This document shows positions 54,426 to 64,000 of a DNA stretch of 64,000 nucleotides, piece by piece (positions within the stretch are counted from its first letter, which is position 1; every line of letters starts with the position of its first letter). Source of the stretch: Caldanaerovirga acetigignens (lineage in GTDB: Bacteria; Bacillota; Thermosediminibacteria; Thermosediminibacterales; Thermosediminibacteraceae); NCBI RefSeq assembly GCF_900142995.1, contig NZ_FRCR01000001.1, positions 62,001 through 126,000 on the forward strand. The letters are read 5' to 3'. The notes below the pieces were generated by a model that worked only from the letters and a program-made list of their open reading frames with translations, was not told where the DNA came from and ran no database searches. Made by a program: the position numbers and the translations under genes.

Positions 54426-54857
54426 ATGCTGATGGGACAGTTCCAGCATTCGCTGGACCCGAAGGGAAGGTTAATAATTCCATCTAAGTTCCGCGAACAA
54501 CTGGGGGAAAGTTTTATCCTCACGAAGGGTTTAGACCGCTGCTTGTTCGTGTACCCTAAAAGTGAGTGGGTAATGCTGGAACAAAAATTAAAAGCGCTTC
54601 CCCTGACAAAAAAGGAAGCGAGGGCATTTATCAGGCTTTTCTTTTCAGGAGCTGTGGAAGCGGAATTGGACAAGCAGGGCAGAGTATTAATTCCTCCTGT
54701 GCTGAGAGAATATGCGCGGATAGAAAAGGAAGTGGTGATAATAGGAGTTTCCAACAGAGCGGAAATATGGAGCGCCAAGGAATGGGAAGCTTACAGCAAA
54801 GAAGCTGAGGATTCTTATGAAGAGATAGCCGAAAACATGGTAGAGTTGGGAATATAG
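54426..54857 (+). CDS. mraZ: Transcriptional regulator MraZ
   Basis: 143 aa from ATG 54426 ([11 protein letters not shown]); GTG 54381 is upstream but lies in the operator. Two SpoVT/AbrB-like halves, each with a DxKGR-type motif ([14 protein letters not shown] and [14 protein letters not shown]), which form a ring-shaped octamer in relatives. It controls the dcw cluster; the repeats just upstream are its likely binding site. A Shine-Dalgarno GGGGAG lies nine bases before the start. Confidence 0.95.
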   Translation: MLMGQFQHSLDPKGRLIIPSKFREQLGESFILTKGLDRCLFVYPKSEWVMLEQKLKALPLTKKEARAFIRLFFSGAVEAELDKQGRVLIPPVLREYARIEKEVVIIGVSNRAEIWSAKEWEAYSKEAEDSYEEIAENMVELGI

Positions 54858-54867
54858 GTGATGCAAA

Positions 54868-55809
54868 ATGGATTTTCTTCATCAACCGGTTTTGTTAAAG
54901 GAGGCCATAGAATTGCTCAACCCCAAATGGGGCGGAGTCTATGTAGACGCTACCCTTGGGGGAGGCGGTCATTTTTCGGAGATACTAAAGAGAATAGGGC
55001 CTGACGGAAAGGCAATAGGAATAGACCGGGACGAAGATGCGATTAAAAATGCGAAGGATAAGTTTTCGGCTTTCCAAAATGTTTTTATAATCCACGGTAA
55101 TTTCAAGAATATAAAGTGTATAGTTGAAAGCCTTGGTTTTAAGACTGTGGACGGCGTTATATTCGACCTGGGGGTTTCTTCATTTCAATTGGAGGAAAAA
55201 AGTCGGGGCTTTTCCTACATGCAGGATGCGCCCCTAGATATGAGGATGGACAGGAGTCAGAAGCTCACCGCAAGGGATGTGGTGAATAACCTGGAGAAAA
55301 GGGAGTTGGCAAGAATAATAAAGGAATATGGAGAAGAGAAATGGGCTGATAGAATAGCCGAGTTCATAAGTGAAAAAAGAAAAATAAAGCCCATAGAAAG
55401 TACTGGAGAGTTGGTGGATATTATTAAAGCGGCTATTCCTGCAAGGGCAAGAAGACAAGGCCCTCATCCAGCGAAGAGAACTTTTCAGGCCCTGAGGATT
55501 TTCGTAAACGACGAACTTGAGATTTTATCCCAAAGTTTAAAGGATGCGGTGGAGCTCTTAAAACCGGGGGGCAGAATATGTGTTATTTCTTTTCACTCGC
55601 TGGAAGATAGAATAGTAAAGCATACTTTTAAAGAACTTGCGAAGAGTTGTACTTGTCCAAAAGATAGTCCTTTGTGCAGGTGCGATAGACAAGAAAATCT
55701 GAAAATACTTACTCCAAAGCCAATATTGCCGTCTCAAGATGAGTTAGAGAATAATCCAAGAGCGAGAAGTGCTAGATTAAGAGCCGGCGAGAAGCTAAGT
55801 TCTAAATAA
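54868..55809 (+). CDS. rsmH: 16S rRNA m4C1402 methyltransferase RsmH
   Basis: 313 aa. SAM-binding motifs [12 protein letters not shown] and [13 protein letters not shown], followed by the family's [16 protein letters not shown] and [13 protein letters not shown]. It N4-methylates C1402 of 16S rRNA. Ten bases after mraZ, as is standard in the dcw cluster (old name mraW). Confidence 0.97.
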   Translation: MDFLHQPVLLKEAIELLNPKWGGVYVDATLGGGGHFSEILKRIGPDGKAIGIDRDEDAIKNAKDKFSAFQNVFIIHGNFKNIKCIVESLGFKTVDGVIFDLGVSSFQLEEKSRGFSYMQDAPLDMRMDRSQKLTARDVVNNLEKRELARIIKEYGEEKWADRIAEFISEKRKIKPIESTGELVDIIKAAIPARARRQGPHPAKRTFQALRIFVNDELEILSQSLKDAVELLKPGGRICVISFHSLEDRIVKHTFKELAKSCTCPKDSPLCRCDRQENLKILTPKPILPSQDELENNPRARSARLRAGEKLSSK

Positions 55810-55826
55810 CAGGGGGAGTGAATAAA

Positions 55827-56183
55827 GTGGTAGTAGCTCCAAAAACCTCATATCGGCGAATGCAGCAATATATACCCCGCCAGTTTGAACAGACAAAAGC
55901 TAGGACGAAAACTAAAGCGAAAGAAAAAGTTCGTTACATCTTAAGTGTTATTGTGGTAACCTTAGCAACTTTGCTGCTTCTTACAAGGTACTCGTTTATA
56001 ATCGAAACTCAATATAAAGTTGAAAAATTAAAAGCTGAAGTTGCCAAGTTAGCTAGTGAAAACGAAAGCTTAAAAGTAAAAATAGCTGACTTAAAATCTA
56101 CTGAGAGGATAGAAAAGATTGCAAAAGCCAATTTGAAGATGCACGAACCTGACGACGAACAGATAAGATACCTTGAGAGGTAA
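55827..56183 (+). CDS. ftsL: Cell division protein FtsL
   Basis: 118 aa from GTG 55827; the GTG at 55818 is too close to the GGGGGAG ribosome site. Basic N terminus, one membrane segment (about 42-60), then a leucine-zipper-like coiled coil (KVEKLKAEVAKLASENESLK), the architecture of FtsL/DivIC proteins. It belongs to the FtsL-DivIC-FtsQ complex that activates the septal wall synthase. Confidence 0.85.
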   Translation: MVVAPKTSYRRMQQYIPRQFEQTKARTKTKAKEKVRYILSVIVVTLATLLLLTRYSFIIETQYKVEKLKAEVAKLASENESLKVKIADLKSTERIEKIAKANLKMHEPDDEQIRYLER

Positions 56184-56205
56184 GCCATTTGCAGGGGGAT
56201 TTTCC

Positions 56206-58299
56206 ATGGCCCACGGTAGCAAAATTGTTAAGAAACGACTTGTCTTTTTGCTTTTGATATGCTTTGCACTGAACATTGCTATCGTAGGAAGAGTTTTTTA
56301 TATTCAATTTGTCCGAGGTGACGAGTTAAGGTCTAAAGCAAAAAAACAGTGGACAAGGGATTCGCCGGTGGAACCGAAAAGAGGAACCATATACGACAGA
56401 AACATGAATCCGCTTGCCATTAGTGCCAGCGTAAAGTCGGTTATGGCAAGTCCCCCCGATATCGAGGATGTGGAAAAAACTGCCTCTTTGCTATCTCCGG
56501 TTTTGAATATAGACAAAGAAGTGCTGATTAAAACCCTTGAAGAGGCGAAAAAAAAGAAGAGAGGCTCTATATTCATAAAGAGAAAAATTACTGATGAGGA
56601 GGCAGAAGCCGTTAGAACACTTAAACTAAAGGGGATTTATTTTACCGAAGAAAGCAAAAGGTTCTATCCTGAAAAAAATTTGGCGTCTCACGTGTTAGGG
56701 TTTACCGGAATTGACAGTCAGGGACTAGACGGGGTGGAGTTGATTTACGACAAATATTTGAGAGGCGTTCCTGGAAGAATTATATCTGAAAAGGATGCTC
56801 TTAGCCGGGAGCTCCCCTTTGGCTTGGAGAAATATATCCCACCCGAAGAAGGATTGGGTTTAGTGCTTACTATTGACAAAGTGATACAATACATAGCCGA
56901 AAGAGAACTGGAAAAAGCCATTGCAGAAAATGACGCTAAGAAGGGTACAATAATAGTAATGGATCCCAAAACTGGAGAAATTCTAGCTCTGGCAAACAAA
57001 CCGGATTACGACCCTAACAATTATAAAAACTATTCTTCTTCGGTATGGAGAAATAGCGCAATATCTGATGTATACGAACCTGGGTCGACTTTCAAGATAG
57101 TGACAGCAGCAGCCGCTCTTGAAGAGGGTGTTGTCGGTCCTGATGATAAATTTTATGACCCCGGCTACGTGGTTGTGTCAGGTGTCAGGATAAAATGCTG
57201 GAGAGCTGGAGGCCATGGCAGCCAGACTTTCGCCCAGGTTATACAGAATTCCTGTAACCCTGGTTTTGTGGAAGTTGCATCAAGATTGGGTAAAGAAAAA
57301 TTTATCAAATACATAAAAGGTTTCGGTTTCGGAGACCCCACCGGCATTGATCTTCCAGGAGAAGCTAAAGGTATTTTTAATCCCAACAAAGTAGGACCTG
57401 TAGAGCTTGCCACTATTTCTTTTGGCCAGGGAATTTCGGTCACCCCAATCCAATTAATCACGGCTGTAGCTGCGGTGGCCAATGACGGAAAGATGACAGC
57501 ACCCCATATAGCAAAGGCTTTGGTGGACAAGGAAGGCAAAATACTTCAAGAGTTCAAACCTAGAGTCACAAGGCAGGTAATATCTGAAGATACTGCTAAA
57601 GAACTTAGGAATCTTTTGGAAAGTGTAGTGGAAAACGGAACAGGTGGGAGAGCAAAAATCGAAGGTTATAAAGTGGCCGGAAAAACGGGTACTGCAGAAA
57701 AATACGCGGACGGTAAATATGTGGCATCGTTTGTGGGGTTTGCACCGGCCGACGACCCGCAGTTTGTCGTTTTGGTTATCATAGATGAACCGTCCACCGG
57801 AATATACTACGGCGGTCAAATAGCCGCTCCCATATTTCAAAAGGTGATGGCTGATATTTTGAAGTATAAGGGAGTAAAACCCCAGCTTTCAGAAAACAAG
57901 CAGAAAGAAGTTGTAAAAGTACCAGATGTAAGGAATTTATACGTGGAGGATGCAAAACAAATTCTAATAAAGCATAAGCTGTCGGTGCGGATAGAGGGAC
58001 AAGGACTTGTTGTTTATGAGCAGGTTCCAGCGCCAGATTCAGAGATTCCGGCTGGTTCTACTGTCATTTTAAAGGTTTCCGAGGCAAAAACCGACAAGAA
58101 TCCTGCTACTGTACCGGATCTGACGGGTAGGACAATGCGAGAAGCTAGCGAAATTTTAGACGCGGTAGGATTGAAAATAGATATCAAGGGCAGCGGCTTT
58201 GCTGTTCGTCAGAATCCTCCGCCGGGAGCGGAAGTGGAGATTGGTACAGTTGTGCAAGTATTTTTTGAACCGCCTAATTCTATAGATGACAATGAATAA
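56206..58299 (+). CDS. Penicillin-binding protein, SpoVD/PBP2B type, with two PASTA domains
   Basis: 697 aa from ATG 56206; a TTG at 56173 adds an unlikely leader. One N-terminal membrane segment, a dimerisation domain (about 50-200), and a transpeptidase domain with EPGSTFK (Ser294), SCN-type and KTGTAEK motifs. Two PASTA domains close the protein (VPDVRNLYVEDAK and VPDLTGRTMREAS). It cross-links septal or spore cortex peptidoglycan. B. subtilis has one PASTA in SpoVD and two in PBP2B; both are encoded here in the cluster, so the assignment between them stays open. Confidence 0.92.
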   Translation: MAHGSKIVKKRLVFLLLICFALNIAIVGRVFYIQFVRGDELRSKAKKQWTRDSPVEPKRGTIYDRNMNPLAISASVKSVMASPPDIEDVEKTASLLSPVLNIDKEVLIKTLEEAKKKKRGSIFIKRKITDEEAEAVRTLKLKGIYFTEESKRFYPEKNLASHVLGFTGIDSQGLDGVELIYDKYLRGVPGRIISEKDALSRELPFGLEKYIPPEEGLGLVLTIDKVIQYIAERELEKAIAENDAKKGTIIVMDPKTGEILALANKPDYDPNNYKNYSSSVWRNSAISDVYEPGSTFKIVTAAAALEEGVVGPDDKFYDPGYVVVSGVRIKCWRAGGHGSQTFAQVIQNSCNPGFVEVASRLGKEKFIKYIKGFGFGDPTGIDLPGEAKGIFNPNKVGPVELATISFGQGISVTPIQLITAVAAVANDGKMTAPHIAKALVDKEGKILQEFKPRVTRQVISEDTAKELRNLLESVVENGTGGRAKIEGYKVAGKTGTAEKYADGKYVASFVGFAPADDPQFVVLVIIDEPSTGIYYGGQIAAPIFQKVMADILKYKGVKPQLSENKQKEVVKVPDVRNLYVEDAKQILIKHKLSVRIEGQGLVVYEQVPAPDSEIPAGSTVILKVSEAKTDKNPATVPDLTGRTMREASEILDAVGLKIDIKGSGFAVRQNPPPGAEVEIGTVVQVFFEPPNSIDDNE

Positions 58300-58349
58300 A
58301 AAGCTGATGTCTAAGGGATTTCAAGGCTGTAAGGAAGGGAAATTAAGAA

Positions 58350-59807
58350 ATGAAAGCAATGAATGTATTGGAAAATTTAAGCGAAATTTTAAGTGTAAAA
58401 GGACCGAAAGACATAAACATAGCAAGTATTACGTATGATTCAAGAAAGGTAGAAAAGGGAAGCCTCTTTGTGGCAATTCGTGGGTTTAAATTGGATGGGC
58501 ACGATTTCATAGAAGACGCCATAAAAAATGGAGCAGTTGGGGTAATAGGAGAAAAGGAAATGAATTTGCCTGATGGAGTTCTCTACGTGAGGGTAAAAAA
58601 CAGCAGAAAGGCACTGTCGCAAGCGTCTTCAATATTTTTCGGGAAACCGGCTGAAAAATTGAAAATTGTAGGCGTAACTGGGACCAACGGAAAGACGACA
58701 ACCACTTATCTCATAAAAGCCATATTAGACGAGGCAGGCCTCCCTAGTGGGGTAATAGGAACTGTAGGTTTGTGTATTAAAGATAAAGTATTGCCTTCTG
58801 AACGAACTACTCCCGAATCGCTGGATTTAAACCGTATCTTTGTGGAAATGCTGGATGAAGGGGTAGAATACGTTTCTATGGAAGTTTCTTCACACTCCCT
58901 TAAACTTCACAGGGTAGATGACATAAGATTTGAGGTGGGAGTTTTCACAAATTTAACGCAGGATCACCTGGATTTCCACGAAAGTTTTGATGACTACTAT
59001 TCTTCCAAGAAAAAATTGTTTTACCTCTCCAAAAGGGCAGCCATAAATATCGACGATCCAAACGGGAGGCGTATGTGCGGAGAATTGGACATACCTACTT
59101 TAACTTACGCTATTGAAGGAAAGGCTGATTTAAAAGCTGAAGATGTTAGAATTGATTCAAATGGAGTAACCTTTAAATTAAATTTTTATGGAAAACAAAA
59201 AAATATAGTCTATAAAGTGCCTGGGAAATTTAGCGTATATAACTCACTTGCTGCCATCTCTGCATGCCTTTTTCTTGGAATAGACCTTGATACCATGGCG
59301 AAGGCGCTAGAAAAGGTAAGGGGTGTGCCGGGAAGGTTTGAACCGGTGGATGAAGGGCAGGATTTCACGGTTATAGTTGATTACGCCCATACGCCGGATG
59401 GTCTTGAGAACGTGTTAATGACTATAAAATCTTTTGTAAAAGGTAAAATTATAACTGTGTTTGGCGCGGGTGGGGACAGAGACCGGTCGAAAAGGCCACT
59501 TATGGGAAGAGTCGTTTCCGAGTACTCGGATTATTTCATAATAACTTCCGATAATCCCAGGAGCGAAGACCCGGAAGCGATTATAAACGACATAGAAAAA
59601 GGCTTAGACAAAAACAGCAAATACGAAAAAATAGTCGACAGAAGAGCGGCAATAAAGAGGGCTATCGAGATGGCGTCAAGAGGAGATGTAGTTTTGATTG
59701 CAGGAAAAGGGCATGAAAATTATCAGATAATAAAGGACGAAGTTATCCCATTCGATGACAGAGAAGTGGCTCGCGAATTCTTGAAAGAGAAGGGGAGAAT
59801 GCGGTGA
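58350..59807 (+). CDS. murE: UDP-MurNAc-L-Ala-D-Glu:meso-DAP ligase MurE
   Basis: 485 aa. Mur ligase fold with the ATP loop GTNGKTTTTYL and the amino-acid motif DNPRSEDP; DNPR indicates meso-diaminopimelate as the added residue, consistent with dapB in the same window. The carbamoylated lysine site and C-terminal GKGHENYQ are present. GGAAGGGAAA ribosome site. Its stop overlaps the murF start. Confidence 0.96.
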   Translation: MKAMNVLENLSEILSVKGPKDINIASITYDSRKVEKGSLFVAIRGFKLDGHDFIEDAIKNGAVGVIGEKEMNLPDGVLYVRVKNSRKALSQASSIFFGKPAEKLKIVGVTGTNGKTTTTYLIKAILDEAGLPSGVIGTVGLCIKDKVLPSERTTPESLDLNRIFVEMLDEGVEYVSMEVSSHSLKLHRVDDIRFEVGVFTNLTQDHLDFHESFDDYYSSKKKLFYLSKRAAINIDDPNGRRMCGELDIPTLTYAIEGKADLKAEDVRIDSNGVTFKLNFYGKQKNIVYKVPGKFSVYNSLAAISACLFLGIDLDTMAKALEKVRGVPGRFEPVDEGQDFTVIVDYAHTPDGLENVLMTIKSFVKGKIITVFGAGGDRDRSKRPLMGRVVSEYSDYFIITSDNPRSEDPEAIINDIEKGLDKNSKYEKIVDRRAAIKRAIEMASRGDVVLIAGKGHENYQIIKDEVIPFDDREVAREFLKEKGRMR

Positions 59808-61189
59808 AACCTATCTCTTACGAAGAAATTGTCAAAGCTACTGGAGGCCAGATGGAAAAAAATATTGAGGGCGAGATTTCCGGCGTTTCTACCGATTCGA
59901 GGACGATAAAACCTGGAGAACTTTTTGTCCCGTTGATAGGAGAGAAATTCGACGGCCACGATTTTATAAAAACGGCTTTCGAAAGAGGAGCTGGGGCGTC
60001 TCTCTGTTCGGAAGATAGAAAATACAAAATTTCGGATTTGGACTTTGAAAAACCTTTGATTCTGGTAAAAGATACAAAAGAAGCCTTTCTTAAACTTGCC
60101 AAATATTACCGCTCGCTTTTTGATATACCCTTTGTTGCGATTACAGGTAGCGTGGGAAAGACTTCAACTAAAGAAATGGTAGCAGCAGTTCTTGGAAAAA
60201 GGTATAAGGTGCTGAAGAATGAGGGAAATTTTAACAACGAAATCGGGTTGCCCCTTACCATCTTTCGGCTGGACGACCACGAAATAGGGGTCGTGGAGAT
60301 GGGCATGAGCGGCTTCGGTGAGATACGGCGCCTTTCCATTTTGGTAAGGCCGAAGGTGGGAGTGATAACCAATATTGGCGTCTCTCATATCGAGAAATTG
60401 GGGAGTAAGGAGAATATAGCCAAGGCAAAACTGGAGATTGCCGAGGTATTATCCGAAAAGGATCTGATGGTGTTGAACGCCGATAGCCCCGAACTTTATG
60501 CGAAAAAAGGAAAGCTGCTCCCCCGGACCTTGTTTTTCGGTATCGAAAAAGGTGACCTTAAGGCGGAGGATATAGTATCTCTAGGACAGGACGGAATGAA
60601 GTTCAGGGTTATCGGCAATGGAATTGATTTTTCGGTAAAAATTCCCTTCGTCGGCATCCATCAGGTATATAACGCCCTAGCTGCCGTAGCGGTGGGGCTG
60701 GAATTTGGATTAAGCGTCGAAGAGATACAAAGAGGGTTGATTGATGCAAAACCATGCAAAATGAGATTGGAATTTAAAAAATCACGCACCGGTGCTACCG
60801 TTATCGACGATTCATATAATGCAAGCCCTGACTCCATGAAAGCGGCCTTGAGGGTCTTGAGCGAGCTCGGAAAAGGTAAGAAAAAAGCAGCTGTCCTCGG
60901 CGACATGCTGGAATTGGGGGATTATGCTGCCGACGCCCACCGGGAGGTAGGGAAGTGCGCGGCGGCGGTGACCGATATTCTCGTTTGTATAGGAAAGCAC
61001 GCTGTAGATCTGGCAAGAGGAGCCTTAGAAGGGGGATTGAGCAGCCGCTTTATTTATACTTTCTCAAAGAAGGATGAAGCTATAGCTTGCATGGAAAAGC
61101 TCGTGGGAGATTGTGATATAATTTTGGTTAAGGCATCAAGAGGTATGAAGATGGAGGAGATAGTTGATTTTTTAGTTGGGAGGTCGTAA
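59804..61189 (+). CDS. murF: UDP-MurNAc-tripeptide:D-Ala-D-Ala ligase MurF
   Basis: 461 aa. GTG start overlapping murE (GTGA). Motifs: VSTDSRTIKPGELFV, ITGSVGKTSTKEM for ATP, NFNNEIGLPLTI, and DDSYNASPDSMKAAL. It completes the pentapeptide by adding D-Ala-D-Ala. The next gene starts two bases after its stop. Confidence 0.96.
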   Translation: MKPISYEEIVKATGGQMEKNIEGEISGVSTDSRTIKPGELFVPLIGEKFDGHDFIKTAFERGAGASLCSEDRKYKISDLDFEKPLILVKDTKEAFLKLAKYYRSLFDIPFVAITGSVGKTSTKEMVAAVLGKRYKVLKNEGNFNNEIGLPLTIFRLDDHEIGVVEMGMSGFGEIRRLSILVRPKVGVITNIGVSHIEKLGSKENIAKAKLEIAEVLSEKDLMVLNADSPELYAKKGKLLPRTLFFGIEKGDLKAEDIVSLGQDGMKFRVIGNGIDFSVKIPFVGIHQVYNALAAVAVGLEFGLSVEEIQRGLIDAKPCKMRLEFKKSRTGATVIDDSYNASPDSMKAALRVLSELGKGKKKAAVLGDMLELGDYAADAHREVGKCAAAVTDILVCIGKHAVDLARGALEGGLSSRFIYTFSKKDEAIACMEKLVGDCDIILVKASRGMKMEEIVDFLVGRS

Positions 61190-61191
61190 CA

Positions 61192-62163
61192 ATGAAAACC
61201 GCATTTCTTGTAGCAGCGACTGCATTTGCATTAGCAGCATTATCCGGAATCGTGGTGATACCTATTTTACAAATATTGAAGTTTGGTCAAACGGTGAGGG
61301 ACGACGGCCCAAAGAGGCACCTAAAAAAAATGGGAACACCCACGATGGGTGGAATTATGTTAATACCGGCCATAGTATTTTCCACACTGTTTTTTTACAA
61401 AGGAAGTCCTTATGCGCTGGCAGCCGTTTTATCCACTGTCGGATTTGGCCTCATAGGTTTTGTGGACGATTACATAAAGGTAGTCAAAAAAAGGCCGTTA
61501 GGATTGAGAGCTAGTCAAAAGTTACTTTTCCAAATTCTTCTTTCTATTTTAATTACTTTTTTTGGCTTAAGTGTCCATCCAGGTTCAACGATAGTTTTTT
61601 TTCCATTCATAAAAAACGGCATTGACCTTGGACTTATATACATCCCGTTTACAATATTTGTCATACTCGGAACGGTAAACAGCGTGAATCTTACCGATGG
61701 ATTGGACGGGTTGGTTTCGGGAATTTCAGTAATAGTAGGGTTTGCATATACGGTAATTTATTTTTTTCTTGGCCTGCAGGACCTGGCCTTGTTTAGTTCA
61801 GCCATCAGCGGCGCTTGCCTTGGTTTTCTGCTTTATAATCGCCACCCGGCTAAAGTGTTCATGGGCGACACGGGGTCCTTGGGACTTGGAGGGGCTATAT
61901 CCGCCCTGGCCGTGCTCGGGGGAACTCAATTTTATCTAGCCCTAATCGGCTTTATTTTCGTAATAGAAACTTTTTCAGTAATTTTGCAGGTGATTTATTT
62001 CAGGCTAACGGGCAGGAGAATTTTCAGGATGAGTCCTTTGCACCATCACTTCGAGCTGGGCGGTTGGAGCGAATTAAAAGTGGTCGTAGTCTTTTGGTTG
62101 ATTGCGACCGTATCGGCTTTAAGCGGAGTTATGGTATTTTTGTCAACAGAGATCTTTTTTTGA
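61192..62163 (+). CDS. mraY: Phospho-MurNAc-pentapeptide transferase MraY
   Basis: 323 aa, about ten membrane segments. Cytosolic loops hold the active-site motifs FVDDYIKV, NLTDGLDGL and MSPLHHHFELGGW (HHH). It forms lipid I from UDP-MurNAc-pentapeptide and undecaprenyl phosphate. ATG after GGGAGG, two bases from murF. Confidence 0.97.
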   Translation: MKTAFLVAATAFALAALSGIVVIPILQILKFGQTVRDDGPKRHLKKMGTPTMGGIMLIPAIVFSTLFFYKGSPYALAAVLSTVGFGLIGFVDDYIKVVKKRPLGLRASQKLLFQILLSILITFFGLSVHPGSTIVFFPFIKNGIDLGLIYIPFTIFVILGTVNSVNLTDGLDGLVSGISVIVGFAYTVIYFFLGLQDLALFSSAISGACLGFLLYNRHPAKVFMGDTGSLGLGGAISALAVLGGTQFYLALIGFIFVIETFSVILQVIYFRLTGRRIFRMSPLHHHFELGGWSELKVVVVFWLIATVSALSGVMVFLSTEIFF

Positions 62164-62181
62164 AAAAAAGGAGGGCAAGCA

Positions 62182-63540
62182 ATGGAATTAAGGGGCAAAA
62201 AGGTTTTAGTAGTGGGGCTTGCAAGAAGTGGGGTAGCAGCTTCCATTGAGCTTTCGGGAATGGGGGCTAAGGTAATAGCCAACGACATAAGGAAAAAGGA
62301 AGAGATGAAAGAAGTTGTGGACAAATTAAGCAATAGAGGAATCGAATTATTTTTCGGCGGCCATCCGCTGACGCTTTTGGAAGGTACGGATCTAATTGTA
62401 ATAAGTCCGGGGGTTCCAAGCGATATTCCTCTCATCGAAGAAGCTAGGAAAAGAGGTATCCCTGTAGTAAGCGAGCTGGAACTCGGATACTGGTACACCA
62501 AAGCTCCAATAATTGCGGTTACGGGGACAAACGGAAAGACCACCACCACCACTCTTATAGGCGAGATACTCAAAAATGACGGGAAAAATATATCCGTTGC
62601 AGGAAACATAGGAACGCCCTTGATTCAAGAGGCTGACAAAAAGGGCCAAAAAGACTACGTCGTCGTGGAAGTGAGTAGTTTCCAACTAGAAAATATACTC
62701 TACTTCAAACCGAAAGTGAGCGTAATACTGAACATAACCGAAGATCACCTTAACCGGCACAAGACTTTCGAAAATTACATTGAAGCTAAAGCGAGGATTT
62801 TGGAAAATCAAGATGAAAACGATTTTTCTGTTCTAAATTATGACGATCCTGTTGTAGCGGGTCTGGCAAAAAGAGCAAGGAGCAGGGTGGTATTTTTCAG
62901 CAGAAAACAGGAGCTTTCCAAAGGCGTTTTCGTCAAAAATGGCGTTATATTGATAAAGGAAAATGGATTTATTTATCCGATTTTGGAGGCAAAGGATCTG
63001 GGTATAAAAGGTGCCCATAATCTTGAAAACGCCCTTGCCGCGGTAGCAGTGGCATGGATCACCAAGACGAATTTGAATAACCTGGCCGAAACCCTGAAAG
63101 ATTTCAAAGGAGTCGAGCACAGGCTGGAATACGTAGATACTATCGATGGCGTGAAGTTTATCAACGACTCGAAAGGAACGAATCCCGATGCTGCTCTGAA
63201 GGCTTTAGAGGCGGTGGAAGGTCCGATAATTTTGATAGCCGGGGGTTACGACAAAAAGGTGGACTTTCGACCTTTTGTCAGAGCGTTTTTTGGTAAAGTT
63301 AAAAAAGCTGTGTTGATTGGGGCTGCAGCCGAACAGATTGAAAAGGCCGCAAGGGAAGAGGGGTTTTACGAAGTAGAAAAGGCCTCGTCAATGCACGAAG
63401 CAGTTAAGATTGCAAAAGAATCTGCGGAGCCGGGAGATACAGTACTTCTTTCACCAGCATGTGCAAGTTGGGATATGTTTTCAAATTTCGAAGAACGTGG
63501 AAGGGTATTCAAAGAAGCAGTGCGTTTGCTTAAAATTTAG
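62182..63540 (+). CDS. murD: UDP-MurNAc-L-alanine:D-glutamate ligase MurD
   Basis: 452 aa. VVGLARSGVAASIELSGMG is the N-terminal UDP-binding motif; GTNGKTTTTTL binds ATP; NDSKGTNPDA and LLSPACASWDMFSNFEERG are the C-terminal family motifs. It adds D-Glu to UDP-MurNAc-L-Ala. GGAGGGCAAGC ribosome site. Confidence 0.97.
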   Translation: MELRGKKVLVVGLARSGVAASIELSGMGAKVIANDIRKKEEMKEVVDKLSNRGIELFFGGHPLTLLEGTDLIVISPGVPSDIPLIEEARKRGIPVVSELELGYWYTKAPIIAVTGTNGKTTTTTLIGEILKNDGKNISVAGNIGTPLIQEADKKGQKDYVVVEVSSFQLENILYFKPKVSVILNITEDHLNRHKTFENYIEAKARILENQDENDFSVLNYDDPVVAGLAKRARSRVVFFSRKQELSKGVFVKNGVILIKENGFIYPILEAKDLGIKGAHNLENALAAVAVAWITKTNLNNLAETLKDFKGVEHRLEYVDTIDGVKFINDSKGTNPDAALKALEAVEGPIILIAGGYDKKVDFRPFVRAFFGKVKKAVLIGAAAEQIEKAAREEGFYEVEKASSMHEAVKIAKESAEPGDTVLLSPACASWDMFSNFEERGRVFKEAVRLLKI

Positions 63541-63555
63541 AGGGGGGCGTTAATC

Positions 63556-64000
63556 ATGAGATACAGAAATCCCCCAGACTTTGTCATCATGTTTGTAGTT
63601 CTGGTGCTTTTGTGCTTTGGAATAATAATGGTCTTCAGTTCCAGCAGCGTATGGGCGTATTACGTTCATAAGGATAGCCTTTACTTTTTAAAAAGGCAAC
63701 TGGTAGCGGCTTTTTTGGGACTTGCAGCAATGGTATATTTCATGAATTATGAATATTGGCAGGTAAAAAAGTACGAAAAAACCATCTTAATTTTAATGTA
63801 TGTCCTTCTTGTTGCGGTATTAATTCCTGGGATTGGATTAAAGATAAATGAGGCAAGGCGATGGATTGGAGTAGGTTCTTTTACAGTACAGCCTTCAGAA
63901 ATTGCAAAGCTTGGAATGGTTGTATACCTTTCTTGTACTCTTGAACGAAAGCAGGAGGATATAAAAAGTTTTTTCAAAGGACTGCTTCCCGTATTGCTGG
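63556..64000 (+). CDS. FtsW/SpoVE-family wall polymerase (3' end cut by window)
   Basis: First 148 codons only. The start MRYRNPPDFVIMFVVLVLLC and membrane segments with IMVFSSSS, the RRWIGVGSFTVQPSEIAKL motif (family signature) identify a SEDS protein. These polymerise lipid II with a class B PBP, here probably the SpoVD/PBP2B-type protein encoded upstream. Position after murD fits spoVE or ftsW. AGGGGGG ribosome site. Confidence 0.92.
   Translation, partial: MRYRNPPDFVIMFVVLVLLCFGIIMVFSSSSVWAYYVHKDSLYFLKRQLVAAFLGLAAMVYFMNYEYWQVKKYEKTILILMYVLLVAVLIPGIGLKINEARRWIGVGSFTVQPSEIAKLGMVVYLSCTLERKQEDIKSFFKGLLPVLL

Overview
The window is an almost gene-saturated stretch of a chromosome from an endospore-forming anaerobe of the Clostridia type (Firmicutes). 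Evidence: gene order close to the Bacillus/Clostridia rpsT-gpr-spoIIP-lepA-hemW-hrcA-grpE-dnaK-dnaJ-prmA-rsmE-mtaB-rpsU-yqeY-yqfC-yqfD-phoH-pgpH-ybeY-dgkA-recO-ccpN-dnaG-rpoD-trmK-nif3 backbone; sporulation genes (gpr, spoIIP, yqfC, yqfD, a Spo0E-like phosphatase, a SpoVD-like PBP); a DNPR-type MurE that implies meso-diaminopimelate peptidoglycan; strong purine-rich Shine-Dalgarno (SD) sites with many GTG/TTG starts; and anaerobe markers (HydE, PPDK, a SCIFF-type radical SAM maturase). An archaeal-type chaperonin inside the hsp70 operon points to a thermophilic lineage such as Thermoanaerobacterales or Thermosediminibacterales, but the species cannot be named from sequence alone.

Layout. 1-3.8 kb: end of a macro-domain gene, small unknown genes, OsmC-like protein, BirA, DapB. 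3.8-6.4 kb: an accessory block with two minus-strand genes (a zinc-ribbon protein and a possible caspase-fold protein), a lone hydE and the remnant of a beta-CASP nuclease gene. 6.4-17.7 kb: comEC, a TIM-barrel protein, holA, rpsT, gpr, spoIIP, lepA, hemW and a decayed RluA-type pseudouridine synthase gene. 17.7-24.1 kb: heat-shock operon with a sigma-A promoter, a perfect CIRCE operator, hrcA, the archaeal-type chaperonin, grpE, dnaK and dnaJ. 24.1-36.3 kb: RNA modification and ribosome genes, YqfC/YqfD, PhoH, PgpH, YbeY, DgkA, a DUF3048 lipoprotein, RecO and a SpoIIM-family protein. 36.3-40.5 kb: CcpN-like regulator, PPDK regulatory kinase and PPDK. 40.6-46.7 kb: dGTPase-like protein, DnaG, RpoD, TrmK and a Nif3-like protein. 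46.9-51.5 kb: RNase HI-like protein, RNase P RNA, FmdB-like protein, SCIFF-type maturase, Spo0E-like protein, aminotransferase and tRNA-Pro(CGG). 51.7-54.3 kb: an M16 peptidase pair. 54.4-64 kb: the dcw cluster mraZ-rsmH-ftsL-spoVD-murE-murF-mraY-murD-ftsW/spoVE, cut by the window end.

Main points of interest: the archaeal-type chaperonin under CIRCE/HrcA control; two or three genes whose best start codon is AUA behind a strong SD; two sigma-H-like promoters of identical geometry, upstream of dnaG-rpoD and of mraZ, the second running into three AAAGTGG repeats at exact 10-bp spacing (a likely MraZ operator); two genes decayed by loss of their middle while both ends survive; and a possible caspase-fold protein paired with a zinc-ribbon protein. 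The only gaps above 300 bases are 6087-6453 (nuclease remnant plus inverted repeats) and 51353-51704 (tRNA plus terminator and promoter). I saw no insertion sequence, CRISPR array, rRNA or replication origin.
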